In this document: positions 26,739 to 35,269 of the stretch, one piece after another
Layout: each line of letters opens with the position of its first letter
How positions within the stretch are numbered: position 1 is the stretch's first letter
Origin: JAHDCJ01 sp039028895
GTDB taxonomy: Bacteria > Bacteroidota > Bacteroidia > Chitinophagales > Saprospiraceae
Assembly (NCBI GenBank): GCA_039028895.1
Contig: JBCCHF010000014.1
Location: 61,983-125,982 of the forward strand
Length of the DNA: 64,000 nt
Direction: 5' to 3'
Translations under genes and position numbers: made by a program
The notes under the pieces: model-generated
Seen by the model: only the letters and a program-made list of their open reading frames with translations
What the model was told of the DNA's origin: nothing
Database searches by the model: none

Positions 26739-29700
26739 CTAGATAGTAATTTCTGAAGGTTTTAATCCGAATCGACGAGAAAACAGGTCGGAAAAGTACC
26801 TTGGATCATTAAATCCTACGGCAAAACAGGTTTCTTTTACCGTTGAAAAATGTCCATCAACAAGAAAATCACGCGCTAACTGAAGCCGCATTTCCTGGAG
26901 GTATTGAGCAGGAGACAGCCCGGTCAGTTTTTTTAGCTTTCGCCGAAACTGACGGCCACTCAGGTTTAAATGATCAGCGACAAACTCAACGGAAAGGATA
27001 CTGTCAGACATATGTTTTGAATAAATGACTTCTACCGATTCAAGCCATTCAGTATCCACTTTGGCCATGAGTGGCCTGGTTATTTTTTCTTTCTTAACGG
27101 TTGATTGGAATACTTCCATCCGGGCATTATAGTTGGCCAGCAGATTGACAATGCGGGCCTTTAACTCTTCTTCCCGGAAAGGTTTGTTGAGGTAATCATC
27201 GACCCCGATGCGCAATGCATTGAGTTTTGCCCTCATATTGACTTTTGCGGTAAGCATAATAATCGGCAAATGCCGCCAACGGTCATCAGCCTTCACCTGT
27301 TCGAGAAACTCGAATCCATTCATCACAGGCATCATCAAATCAGAAACGATAAGTTGACAGTCTAGCTGAGGCAAAATTTCAAGTGCTGCTTTCCCATGCT
27401 CTGCTGTAACCACATTGAATTCTGATAGCAAGAAAGTGAGATATTTCCGCAGGTCTGCATTGTCTTCAACTATAAGAACGGTCGTGCCTGCAAACGCATG
27501 TGAGGTGTTGGCCTCGGAGGAATCAGGCATAAGCGTGATTTTTGCCTGATCGCCCAATGCGGCATCAGCTGTCTTTGTTGATTTTGATTCAGCCGACTGT
27601 AAGGGCAACTTGGGAAATTGATAATAAAAGTCACTCCCTTTGCCTGGTTCGCTTTCTGCCCATACCGAACCACCCATCAATTCTGCTAATTCCTTTACAA
27701 GTGATAGGCCAATCCCTGTTCCGCCTTCAAACCCACTTACTTCGCTTTTGGCCTGGTAAAATCGATCAAAAATAAATGGCAGATCTTCCGATGCAATGCC
27801 TGTCCCCTTGTCAGAAACCTTGAGCTGGAGCTCTTTGGGATGCTCCTCAACCGTTAAAGTCACCAGACTGTGTTCCTCCGAAAATTTCATGGCATTAGAA
27901 AGGTAGTTTTGAATAATCTTTTCGGTTTTATCCTTATCGATCATTATATAGAGATCTTCTTCAGCATTAAAGTTCAGCCTGAATTCAATATTGGCACTTG
28001 CAGCGGCAGAATAGAATTGAGCGAGTTGTTCTTTCAGATATGGAAAAAAATGAACGGGTTCTATTTCCAATTCCAGTCGGCCTGCTTCGAGTTTCGCTAG
28101 ATCGAGGATTTCATTGATCAGTTTTTGCAGCTGGAGGCCGTTTCTATGAGCAAGCTGTAATAACTCTGTCTCATTGCCTGAAGTTCTCTGTCGTTTGATT
28201 ATGGAATTTATCGGGCCCAGCATCAGGGTAAGGGGCGTCCTCAGTTCATGACTGACATTGGTGAAGAATCGAGACTTGAGCTTTTCAAGCGATTTTAGTT
28301 CTTCGGCCTGTTCTGCAATCGTAGCCGTGCGTTCGGCAACCAGTCTTTCCAACTCCTCCTGTCGCGCCTTATAATTGTTAACCCTCCAGGAATACCAAAG
28401 GAGACCCAATGCAGCAACAATGATTACACAAAGTAACAGGAACCAATTTTGCAGATGAATCGGCTTGGGAACGATCATGTCAATCATCAATTCCTGTTTT
28501 GACCACAAGCCATTTGGCAATTGTCCCCTGATCCTCAATTTATGATTGCCATATGGCAGCCTGCTGAACCGTATTGTGTTCTCTTTTTGATAAGTCCATT
28601 CAGGATCGACACCTTCAATCTTGTAAGCATATTGAATGTTTTCGATATTGGAAAAATTGAGCAAAGCAAATTCGAGTAGAAAAAACTTGTCACCTGGCCT
28701 AAACTTTATAGTATTTGATTTTTTGAGATCTGCTGTCTTGTTGAGCAATTGATTTTGACCGCCATCAAATTGCTGGAAACTTGTGATAACCACTTGGGTG
28801 TTGATGGTCTGGTTTTCACCAATAATGTCATCAGGATGAAAAGCTGTAATGCCATTCAGACTTCCGAAAAACAAATTGCCGAGTTCATCCTGGTAATGTG
28901 AAATCCTGTTGAATTCGTTGTGGGTAGTACCGTCTTTTTCAAGGTATCCTTTTGCTTCCTTTGTGGCTTTGTTAAACTGGATGATACCATAGTCACTGGG
29001 TAACCACAAGTTGGATTTTTCGTCTTCATAAACCCCGTAAATGGTATTATTCGAAAGACCATCAATTTTAGTATACTGGGTGTAGTTATTGGTGCCAGGT
29101 CGCCAGTTAATCAATCCAAGTCCTCTTGTCCCAAGCCAATACGAGCCACCAGAATCGACATGGATATGGAAAATACAATTTTGCAAAAATGCGAGACTTG
29201 TATCAGGATATGGAACAATCTCCTTTTCGTCAATATCAAGTATATATAGTCCAGTCTCAGTGGCCACATGAAAGGTTTTTTCATCTACCGACAAAAACTG
29301 GTAAATAAACTGGCGATTGACTACCTTACCGGAATGATCAGACAATAACTCAATCGACTGTTCGTCATTGATAACACCAATCTCTCCAGAGCCTGTGCCA
29401 AACCAAACCCTGTTGTTTTGGTCTTCTGTAAATGCCCAAACATTTTGGTAAGAAAAGGGGTAACTTTTCGTGGAATTATTGACCAGGTCAACTTCAATGA
29501 TCTTTTTCTCCGAACCAGCTGCCGTCCAGATATGCCCTTGTCTATCGGTGAATAAACCATAGCGATATCCTTTGCCCCAATCCAGTTCGTGCTTTTCAAA
29601 AATGGTATGCTGGTAAGTATCTCCGACTTGCGAAAAATTACACATCCAACCAGGACCTGTATCTATACCGGCCCAGTAGTTGCCATTGGGTCCCCTTGTG

Positions 29701-30854
29701 ATCCCCCTGAAAGCTGAGAAGGTAGTACTCCCTTCCGAATAAGCGATTTTGTGAAATGGACTTTTCGACAATTCGACAAGGTATAAGCCAAATTCTGTTC
29801 CTATCCAGGTGCGGTTAGCGGAGTCAAAGAATAGTTTATTGGTATTGTTGAGCCACTCGTTCTGCGGTGCAAGATCTAGTGACCAGCCCGTCTGGGGGTG
29901 ATATACCTCAAACTTATTGCCCGAATAAAGCCAAAAAGTTTCATGTTCGGGGGTTACCCAAAAATTAAACTTTCCAGCAATAATTGGCTGCTGAATGTCG
30001 GGGTATCTTGTATCTGGTGCTCCTTGAATGACCTTGCTTTCACCCTCAGGAGTAACCATCCGAAGTTCGCCAAAATGTGTTGCTCCTTCCCGGGTGTTGG
30101 TATGTTTGATAAGGTACCAAAGGTTTCCAAGTTGGTCTTCACCACCAATAAAATAGCCTTGATCGGGGAAATCAGTAGAATATGTTTTTTGCACTTTTCC
30201 ATCGAGAGAAAGTTCAACAACCTTTTCCCTGATAAAGGAATTATCGCTTGAAGAGTAACCCCAAAGGGTATTTCGACTTGAAAAGCCTTCAATAATAAAA
30301 GGAAATATCGTTAACCGATGCCTGACAACAGAATCATCATTTTGAATAATAATCAGGTTTCCCACATCAGAGACGAAAAACAGACGGCCATCCGGGGCAT
30401 TGATAAAACTGTAAATTTCGTTTAAGCTGAAAGGCAAGTTGCCTTGAAAGTATTGCTCGAAAGTGATAACAGATTCAGTAACCGGATCGAAAAGGTCAAT
30501 GGATAAAGGCCTGTAAGTGTGCGGATTGCCAGTATTAATTAACCAAAGCCAGCCTTCGGGACCTTGAAGGATATGATTGATCTCATTGCTCTGAAATCCT
30601 TGTTTTTCACTCGAATACCATTTGAATTCATATCCGTCAAAGCGATTCAAGCCATATTTGGTTCCAATCCAGATAAATCCATTATTATCTTCAAATACAC
30701 ATTGAACATCGCGGTGAGACAATCCACTGTCAACCCCAAAGTGCTGTGCTTTGACCAGGAATTGCTGTGCAAGCAGGACGGAGAAAGGCATTGTTGACCA
30801 AAGCAAAAACAATATGGCTACTATGGTTAACCGCACGAGAAAACTGAATTTCAA
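26739..30854 (-). CDS. hybrid two-component system protein (propeller sensor, kinase, receiver, AraC)
   Basis: A 1371-residue one-chain signalling protein. After a signal anchor (about 1-30), two seven-bladed Reg_prop propellers (about 35-720; motifs such as GLSHRDVQCVFEDNNGFIWIGT) are followed by a Y_Y_Y domain (about 715-800) in the periplasm. A membrane helix follows (about 805-825, FLLLCVIIVAALGLLWYSW). Inside the cell are HisKA (VSHELRTPL, His near 866), HATPase_c (NYLSNAMKF, GTGIGLSLVKELA), a receiver (Asp in VSDLMMPVMNG near 1171) and an AraC-type HTH (about 1270-1371, GFNDPRYFSDLFSRRFG). In Bacteroidota such proteins sense oligosaccharides and turn on polysaccharide-use genes. The nearby GH53 and lectin-protease genes are possible targets. 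Confidence 0.95.
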   Translation of the reverse strand: MKFSFLVRLTIVAILFLLWSTMPFSVLLAQQFLVKAQHFGVDSGLSHRDVQCVFEDNNGFIWIGTKYGLNRFDGYEFKWYSSEKQGFQSNEINHILQGPEGWLWLINTGNPHTYRPLSIDLFDPVTESVITFEQYFQGNLPFSLNEIYSFINAPDGRLFFVSDVGNLIIIQNDDSVVRHRLTIFPFIIEGFSSRNTLWGYSSSDNSFIREKVVELSLDGKVQKTYSTDFPDQGYFIGGEDQLGNLWYLIKHTNTREGATHFGELRMVTPEGESKVIQGAPDTRYPDIQQPIIAGKFNFWVTPEHETFWLYSGNKFEVYHPQTGWSLDLAPQNEWLNNTNKLFFDSANRTWIGTEFGLYLVELSKSPFHKIAYSEGSTTFSAFRGITRGPNGNYWAGIDTGPGWMCNFSQVGDTYQHTIFEKHELDWGKGYRYGLFTDRQGHIWTAAGSEKKIIEVDLVNNSTKSYPFSYQNVWAFTEDQNNRVWFGTGSGEIGVINDEQSIELLSDHSGKVVNRQFIYQFLSVDEKTFHVATETGLYILDIDEKEIVPYPDTSLAFLQNCIFHIHVDSGGSYWLGTRGLGLINWRPGTNNYTQYTKIDGLSNNTIYGVYEDEKSNLWLPSDYGIIQFNKATKEAKGYLEKDGTTHNEFNRISHYQDELGNLFFGSLNGITAFHPDDIIGENQTINTQVVITSFQQFDGGQNQLLNKTADLKKSNTIKFRPGDKFFLLEFALLNFSNIENIQYAYKIEGVDPEWTYQKENTIRFSRLPYGNHKLRIRGQLPNGLWSKQELMIDMIVPKPIHLQNWFLLLCVIIVAALGLLWYSWRVNNYKARQEELERLVAERTATIAEQAEELKSLEKLKSRFFTNVSHELRTPLTLMLGPINSIIKRQRTSGNETELLQLAHRNGLQLQKLINEILDLAKLEAGRLELEIEPVHFFPYLKEQLAQFYSAAASANIEFRLNFNAEEDLYIMIDKDKTEKIIQNYLSNAMKFSEEHSLVTLTVEEHPKELQLKVSDKGTGIASEDLPFIFDRFYQAKSEVSGFEGGTGIGLSLVKELAELMGGSVWAESEPGKGSDFYYQFPKLPLQSAESKSTKTADAALGDQAKITLMPDSSEANTSHAFAGTTVLIVEDNADLRKYLTFLLSEFNVVTAEHGKAALEILPQLDCQLIVSDLMMPVMNGFEFLEQVKADDRWRHLPIIMLTAKVNMRAKLNALRIGVDDYLNKPFREEELKARIVNLLANYNARMEVFQSTVKKEKITRPLMAKVDTEWLESVEVIYSKHMSDSILSVEFVADHLNLSGRQFRRKLKKLTGLSPAQYLQEMRLQLARDFLVDGHFSTVKETCFAVGFNDPRYFSDLFSRRFGLKPSEITI

Positions 30855-31192
30855 TGGTTAAAGAACTCACCTGACTTTTTCGGGTTTAACCCAAAATGAA
30901 CAACCTGAAAAGGTCTTTTAAATCAACATCCTTCTTAAAGTTAGGGAATTATCAATAAGAGTGGGTTTGAAAAAGCAATTTCATTTTTTTTAAACGAATG
31001 GAACTTTCAACTTCATTTTTTGGTATGTTATGCTGAGACACACCGCATATTGGTTTGAAATTATCAAACCCTCGTCTCTTACCTCCAATTTATATCGCAA
31101 AGATTGTTAAGAACCAAAAAGGTCAAGTGTAAGTTACTTCAAGTCTTTAGAAAACAGGAAACCACTTGCGCAATTACCTTTTTGTTATTTCG
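30855..31192. other. intergenic region with hairpin and first copy of a spaced repeat
   Basis: No open frame of interest lies here. The region holds a perfect hairpin, GGTTTGA (31052-31058) with TCAAACC (31064-31070), and GTTATGCTGA at 31027-31036. It also holds the first GGTCAA-N7-TTACTTC copy (31121-31140). The same three elements recur in the same order inside the insertion that splits the tRNA gene, so this stretch looks like a diverged copy of that insert. Confidence 0.5.
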
Positions 31193-31407
31193 GGGGCAGT
31201 AGCTCAGTCGGTTAGAGCAGGTCAGCTTTTAAATTACCCAAACAATTAAGCTTGTTTATTTCATATTCAACTTAATGTTGAGGTTATGCTGATAAAATGG
31301 TTTGAATCCTAATCTTTTTTCGTCAGTATACCTGTGTCGACGGTCAATAAAAACTTACTTCAGCGCTTTTAACGCCCAGGTCGTGGGTTCGAATCCCACC
31401 TGCCCCG
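31193..31407 (+). tRNA. tRNA-Lys(UUU) gene split by an insertion of about 141 bp
   Basis: The acceptor strand GGGGCAG (31193-31199) pairs perfectly with CTGCCCC (31400-31406), and the discriminator is G at 31407. The D arm is normal (GCTC...GAGC, 31202-31219). The T arm is normal (GTGGG-TTCGAAT-CCCAC). The anticodon loop CTTTTAA (31366-31372) gives anticodon TTT. If 31222-31362 is removed, the anticodon stem becomes GGGCG/CGCCC, a perfect fit. With the insert present, only part of the stem can form. It is probably a disrupted tRNA gene, although removal of the insert from the RNA cannot be excluded. No CCA is encoded. Confidence 0.7.
31222..31362 (+). mobile_element. insertion within the tRNA-Lys anticodon stem
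   Basis: This is the segment that must be removed to restore a canonical tRNA. TCAG stands at both edges (31222-31225 and the right junction at 31360-31363 reads TCAG), and GCTTTTAA occurs 140 bp apart at 31225-31232 and 31365-31372. Inside are GTTATGCTGA, TGGTTTGAA and a GGTCAA-N7-TTACTTC motif. It is too short for a transposase or group II intron and lies in the stem and not the loop, unlike group I introns. A short non-autonomous repeat is the most likely identity. Confidence 0.45.
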
Positions 31408-31671
31408 CAAATGGTCAAAGTCAACTTACTTCAATTGGATTTTACAGTTCGAATCTGTCTCGAAGTTGGCTGATTACCATTTATTTCAGGTCAATTGTTT
31501 CTTACTTCTTGGGAGTTACCCGCATTTTTCAAAAAAGTGTATCAGATGCAAGATTACCTGGAATGTTTTTTAGAGTTTGTTCGGAATTTGTTTTTCGATG
31601 AAATTTGCCAACAATTCGCCGACGGATAAAATCCGAATAAACGCTTAATTTTTAAAAAGTGATTTAGAATT

Positions 31672-33915
31672 ATGAAAACAGCATTACTGAAAGTAGCGAT
31701 CAGGCAAAATGCACTATATGTGCCTGCTGAGATGGTGGTAAATACCAATGTATTGGAAATTACCGAGACCACATCAGCATTTGTCGCTAATTGCGCAAAG
31801 CTGGGATTCAGCCTTTCAGAAGACGCATTGCGGAAAGTCAATGGTATTACGCCATCTTCAAAACTGTTGATTTTCAACATTTTGAAGGAAATTACAGGTG
31901 TCAATAAAAATTGGACACCGCTGGTCAGACAATGGGACATCCCTACTGGTGAGACGGTGATCGATCACCTGGTAACACTTTTTGCCAATGTGTTTAAAAT
32001 CAAGAAAGGAACAACGTTGCCTTGCGGGCACCTTATTCCCGATGGGACCTTTCCGCTGGAACGGTACAACGGTTGCCCATTTTGCGGTACACCATTCCAG
32101 TTTGGTGAACTCGATTACAAGCCAGGCAAAAACAAGCTGAAAACGCTTCAGCTGTGGACTGAATCAGATCTTCAGGCTTATATGTCAGCACTCTTGGCAT
32201 CTCCTGTTGCACTTGATGGTACACAAATCAATAGCTTGGAAATCCTGTTGGCTTATTTTAACCTTCCGGAAAATGCGGAAATCGCCATTAAGGAAACGAT
32301 GATGGTTGTGGTTGATGCTTTGATTGCCAAAGGTGAAGATAAAGCTGCTGGTGAATTGTTCTCAACACCTAACGACATCCTGAGGTACTTATGGTACAAA
32401 AACACAGGATTTTTGCAGATCGTTGAGCCAAAGACCATCGTGAGGCGTAAGTTCAGAAACGCAAGGAACCTCCACAGGAATCTGGACAATGCTGCTGGTG
32501 TTGGTATCAAAGCTGTATCTGATCTGAAATTGAAATATACCAGGGCTGAGTGTAAGCGTTACGCCGGTTGGCTGAATGATCTTGAAATGGATGTTTACAA
32601 GCAGTGCGAGATCATGCACCCCAAAAGGAGCATGTGGGTAAGGTTTATCAGGGCGTTGCGTTTGGCCGAATATAGCAAAAGGAAAGGCTTCGATCAACTG
32701 GCAGAATTGCTGGATGTTTTCTACAATGAAAAATACGAAGTCTTCCAGGGTAAAGTCAACCATTTTAAATTAAAGAATGATGCTGATAAGACCTTCAGGT
32801 TATTGAAAAGCAGGCCTGGATTATTTGCAAGGTCTTTGTTTTCTTCAATGCTTTGGTTTGGAAAGGATGAAACGTTGAAACACTTCAGAGAAGTGATGAA
32901 CGAAGTACCGTCCAGATTGATCTTTACGCTGAACATGTACGCCGAAATCTACTTTGACAAAAGAGGTTCAAGAAGCGTTAAACCGCTTGGAGGAACCAAC
33001 AAACGGATCCCGGTTAACAAGCTATTGCAGCTTTACAACGACAGGGAATTGAGCGGTATGCAGGAAGCCATCCAGCAACTGGGCCTTGATCTGATCAGGG
33101 CAAGGTTTGAAAAGGAAGGAACCAGTAACAAGACCATCTTCATTGACAGTGGACTGGATTTCATCCCTATTGCTATTGGTGATCGTTCAGAAAATATTCA
33201 GGACCTGCCAGCTGCACTGATGGGTACGCGTTTCCCTGTGGAAGGAGATACCGTTAGGTTGTTTATGCAATGGGGCGAGGGTCTTAAAGCCCAACACCTT
33301 GACATGGACCTGAGTTGTAAAGTCGCTTACAAAGATAAAATCGATTTTTGCTCATACGCGCAGTTGACCATTCCAGGTTGTAAGCACAGTGGAGATATCA
33401 GGCATATTCCTGCAAAGGTAGGAACCGCCGAATACATTGATGTGAATATTGAACAATTGGCCATTTTGGGTGCGCGGTATGTTTCATTTACCTGCAACGC
33501 TTACTCAAACGGTAGCATTACACCTAACCTCGTTGTGGGTTGGATGCATAGCAAATACCCGATGAGGATTTCGAAAAGCGGGGTAGCCTATGACCCAACT
33601 GCAGTACAACACCAGGTCAGGATCACGCAGGGTCTGACCAAAGGAATGGTGTTCGGTGTGCTCGACGTCAAAAGGCGTGAAGTCATTTGGCTCGAACTCG
33701 CCTTTGGCGGACAGATCGTTCAAAATATGAGCACTGATTTAGTTGAAACATTGCTGACTAAGCTTGACGCAAAACTTAAGATTGGTCAGTTGTTGAAGCT
33801 AAAAGCAGAAGTTCAAAACCTTGAAATCGTAAACGACCCGGAAAATGCCGATGAAGTTTACGATATGAACTGGGCGTTGAATACTGCCGAAGTCAATCAA
33901 TTGTTTTTGAATTAA
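31672..33915 (+). CDS. RING/zinc-ribbon and TerD-like protein (MXAN_6230/SCO0854-like)
   Basis: A 747-residue cytoplasmic protein. Near the N-terminus a small zinc site is formed by CGH (C118, H120) and CPFC (C135, C138), RING- or ribbon-like. A long helical middle (about 150-490) is rich in Leu, Lys and Arg. The C-terminal part (about 520-640) looks like a TerD fold: FMQWGEG, LDMDLSC, FCSYAQLTIPGCKHSGDI, then GARYVSFTCNAYSNG. The whole layout matches what I recall of the MXAN_6230/SCO0854 family. TerD proteins occur in stress and conflict gene clusters, and the caspase-STAND array starts 2 kb downstream. The gene ends in a strong terminator, so it is not co-transcribed with the array. The biochemical role is unknown. 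Confidence 0.7.
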   Translation: MKTALLKVAIRQNALYVPAEMVVNTNVLEITETTSAFVANCAKLGFSLSEDALRKVNGITPSSKLLIFNILKEITGVNKNWTPLVRQWDIPTGETVIDHLVTLFANVFKIKKGTTLPCGHLIPDGTFPLERYNGCPFCGTPFQFGELDYKPGKNKLKTLQLWTESDLQAYMSALLASPVALDGTQINSLEILLAYFNLPENAEIAIKETMMVVVDALIAKGEDKAAGELFSTPNDILRYLWYKNTGFLQIVEPKTIVRRKFRNARNLHRNLDNAAGVGIKAVSDLKLKYTRAECKRYAGWLNDLEMDVYKQCEIMHPKRSMWVRFIRALRLAEYSKRKGFDQLAELLDVFYNEKYEVFQGKVNHFKLKNDADKTFRLLKSRPGLFARSLFSSMLWFGKDETLKHFREVMNEVPSRLIFTLNMYAEIYFDKRGSRSVKPLGGTNKRIPVNKLLQLYNDRELSGMQEAIQQLGLDLIRARFEKEGTSNKTIFIDSGLDFIPIAIGDRSENIQDLPAALMGTRFPVEGDTVRLFMQWGEGLKAQHLDMDLSCKVAYKDKIDFCSYAQLTIPGCKHSGDIRHIPAKVGTAEYIDVNIEQLAILGARYVSFTCNAYSNGSITPNLVVGWMHSKYPMRISKSGVAYDPTAVQHQVRITQGLTKGMVFGVLDVKRREVIWLELAFGGQIVQNMSTDLVETLLTKLDAKLKIGQLLKLKAEVQNLEIVNDPENADEVYDMNWALNTAEVNQLFLN

Positions 33916-33943
33916 ACTGACATTTAGAGTTTCATTTTTTATA

Positions 33944-33974
33944 GGGGACAGGTATTACATCTGTCCCTTTTTTT
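33944..33974 (+). terminator. rho-independent terminator after the RING/TerD-like gene
   Basis: The stem GGGACAG (33945-33951) with CTGTCCC (33961-33967) has a nine-base loop and is followed by seven T residues (33968-33974). It lies about 30 bases past the stop codon at 33915. Confidence 0.9.
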
Positions 33975-34302
33975 ACGCAGAGTCTTCTTCGAGAATTACC
34001 GTTTGGGCACATCGATTTATTGTTAAACTAACTGTGTTAGATAGCTTTTTGTGACCTTGTAAAGGTCAAATTATGTTTGCTAATTTTCTGTTTTTCTATT
34101 ATCCCGAACTCAGAGAGGTCGCACATTCACCAAAAATGGAATACTTCGACCTCTCTGAGTTCGGAAAAAAGACTTCTGGTCAATAACTGAAATAGTTTGA
34201 CCGCTCTGCGGTCATTATTTTGGCCAAACTGCTCCTGTAAAAAATTCAAATTACCAGAAAAAAGACGTGTCCACACGATAGTTCCTGAATGGGACTCTGC
34301 GT
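33975..34302. repeat. 328-bp block with inverted ends, no gene
   Basis: The block is bounded by ACGCAGAGTC (33975-33984) and its exact inverse GACTCTGCGT (34293-34302). Inside are a perfect 18-bp inverted repeat (34104-34164) and a short hairpin GACCGC-TCT-GCGGTC (34199-34213). No open frame or target-site duplication is evident. It could be a small non-autonomous element, a structured RNA gene or a stack of regulatory hairpins. Confidence 0.4.
34104..34164. repeat. perfect 18-bp inverted repeat with 25-base loop
   Basis: CCGAACTCAGAGAGGTCG (34104-34121) is matched exactly by CGACCTCTCTGAGTTCGG (34147-34164), followed by AAAAAA on the plus strand. On the minus strand the stem leads into GATAATAGAAAAAC, without a T run. 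The perfection of the stem over 18 bp implies recent origin or selection. Confidence 0.85.
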
Positions 34303-34341
34303 TACTCCAAGTGTTAACGAAATCATAAACCTGAAAATTTA

Positions 34342-34394
34342 TTTGGAACGTTCATTCCAGAAGTACATATTTGTATCGGAATGAACGTTCCAAA
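34342..34394. promoter_or_regulatory. TetR-type double operator upstream of the SDR gene
   Basis: TTTGGAACGTTCATTCC (34342-34358) is exactly inverted as GGAATGAACGTTCCAAA (34378-34394), with 19 bases between. Each arm also carries its own GAACGTTC palindrome. A related site lies just before the TetR gene at 35252. The SDR start is 47 bases downstream. This is most simply the operator of the TetR regulator encoded next to the SDR, which would place the promoter under repression until a ligand binds. Confidence 0.8.
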
Positions 34395-34441
34395 ATAATT
34401 AAAACACACTTTCTTAATCTTAAAAAAATCAAAAATCTATC

Positions 34442-35191
34442 ATGGGAAAACTTAGTGGAAAAGTAGCAATCATTACAGGAGCCACCAGCGGCATGGGACT
34501 GGAAACCGCAAAACTATTTTTAGAAGAAGGCGCAAAGGTAGTCTTGACCGGAAGAAGTCAGGAAAAACTTGATGCCGTACGATCAGAATTAACAGGCGAC
34601 TATCTTTTGGTAAAAGCGGAGGCATCAAGTATCAGTGACAGCAAAGCCCTTATTGAAAAAACCGTATCCACCTTCGGCAATATTGATGTTTTATTTTTGA
34701 ATGCAGGGATCTTCCGTCTTGAAACTATTGACCAACTTACAGAGGAAATATTTGACGAAGTACATAATGTGAATGTCCGCGGACCAATTTTTACCATTCG
34801 CGAAGCTTATCCACACCTGAATGAAGGTGGTAGCATTATTTTCAACACATCAGTGTCTAACGTCAAAGGATTTGCAGGCATGGCTGCTTATGCTTCAGGA
34901 AAGGCTGCTTTGCGTTCGATTACTAGGATTCTGGCGTCAGAATTCGGACCTAAAGGTATCAGGGTTAATGCGATTTCTCCAGGCCCGATCGAAACGCCGA
35001 TATATGGTAAGCACAATGTACCACAGGAGGTGATCAATGATTTTGCATCCAACTTCCCAAGCATGGTTTCTCTGGGTCGTTTCGGAGCCTCCAAGGAAGT
35101 GGCCACTGTAGCCTTATTCCTGGCAACATCAGAAAGTAGCTTCATCACCGGTACCGAAATTCCGGTTGATGGCGGATTGGCCCAGGTATAA
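34442..35191 (+). CDS. short-chain dehydrogenase/reductase (SDR)
   Basis: A 249-residue classical SDR. The NAD(P)-binding motif TGATSGMG (about 13-20) is followed by LTGRSQEKL, where Arg suggests NADP preference. NAG appears in LFLNAGIF (near 86), the catalytic Ser in FNTSVSN (near 138) and YASGK (near 150), with the PG motif in ISPGPIETP. The end, FITGTEIPVDGGLAQV, is typical. It reduces or oxidises an unknown carbonyl or alcohol in the cytoplasm. It is preceded by a double TetR-type operator and followed by the tetR-like gene, so expression probably responds to a small electrophile or similar inducer. Confidence 0.93.
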   Translation: MGKLSGKVAIITGATSGMGLETAKLFLEEGAKVVLTGRSQEKLDAVRSELTGDYLLVKAEASSISDSKALIEKTVSTFGNIDVLFLNAGIFRLETIDQLTEEIFDEVHNVNVRGPIFTIREAYPHLNEGGSIIFNTSVSNVKGFAGMAAYASGKAALRSITRILASEFGPKGIRVNAISPGPIETPIYGKHNVPQEVINDFASNFPSMVSLGRFGASKEVATVALFLATSESSFITGTEIPVDGGLAQV

Positions 35192-35251
35192 ATATTGAAT
35201 TTATGAGCAGGCTTTCGCCAAATGAGGGTCTGCCCATAATTCCTTAACTTT

Positions 35252-35265
35252 GGAACAAACGTTCC
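35252..35265. promoter_or_regulatory. second TetR-type operator at the regulator gene
   Basis: GGAACAAACGTTCC lies four bases before the ATG of the TetR gene and matches the arms of the site at 34342-34394 in the outer GGAAC...GTTCC positions. Binding here would block translation-start-proximal transcription, consistent with self-repression. Confidence 0.65.
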
Positions 35266-35269
35266 GGAT

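Larger units (their letters stand above)
31121..31508 (+). repeat. four copies of GGTCAA-N7-TTACTTC around the tRNA
   Basis: The copies start at 31121, 31342, 31413 and 31489. In each, GGTCAA and TTACTTC are exactly 13 bases apart from start to start. The second is at the right end of the tRNA insert, the third begins six bases after the tRNA discriminator base, and the fourth lies in the leader region of the RING/TerD-like gene. Two T-arm-like sequences (around 31298-31315 and ACAG-TTCGAAT-CTGT at 31445-31459) are mixed among them. Confidence 0.75.

Noticed and set aside
31222..31362. Group I or group II intron in the tRNA
   Set aside because: The insert is only about 141 bases, lies in the anticodon stem and not the loop, and shows no P/Q/R/S-like core or intron protein; a short repeat insertion fits better.
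31302..31601. A 99-codon plus-strand frame across the tRNA
   Set aside because: It runs through the 3' half of the tRNA and the repeat motifs, and its product has no domain or signal; it is a chance frame.
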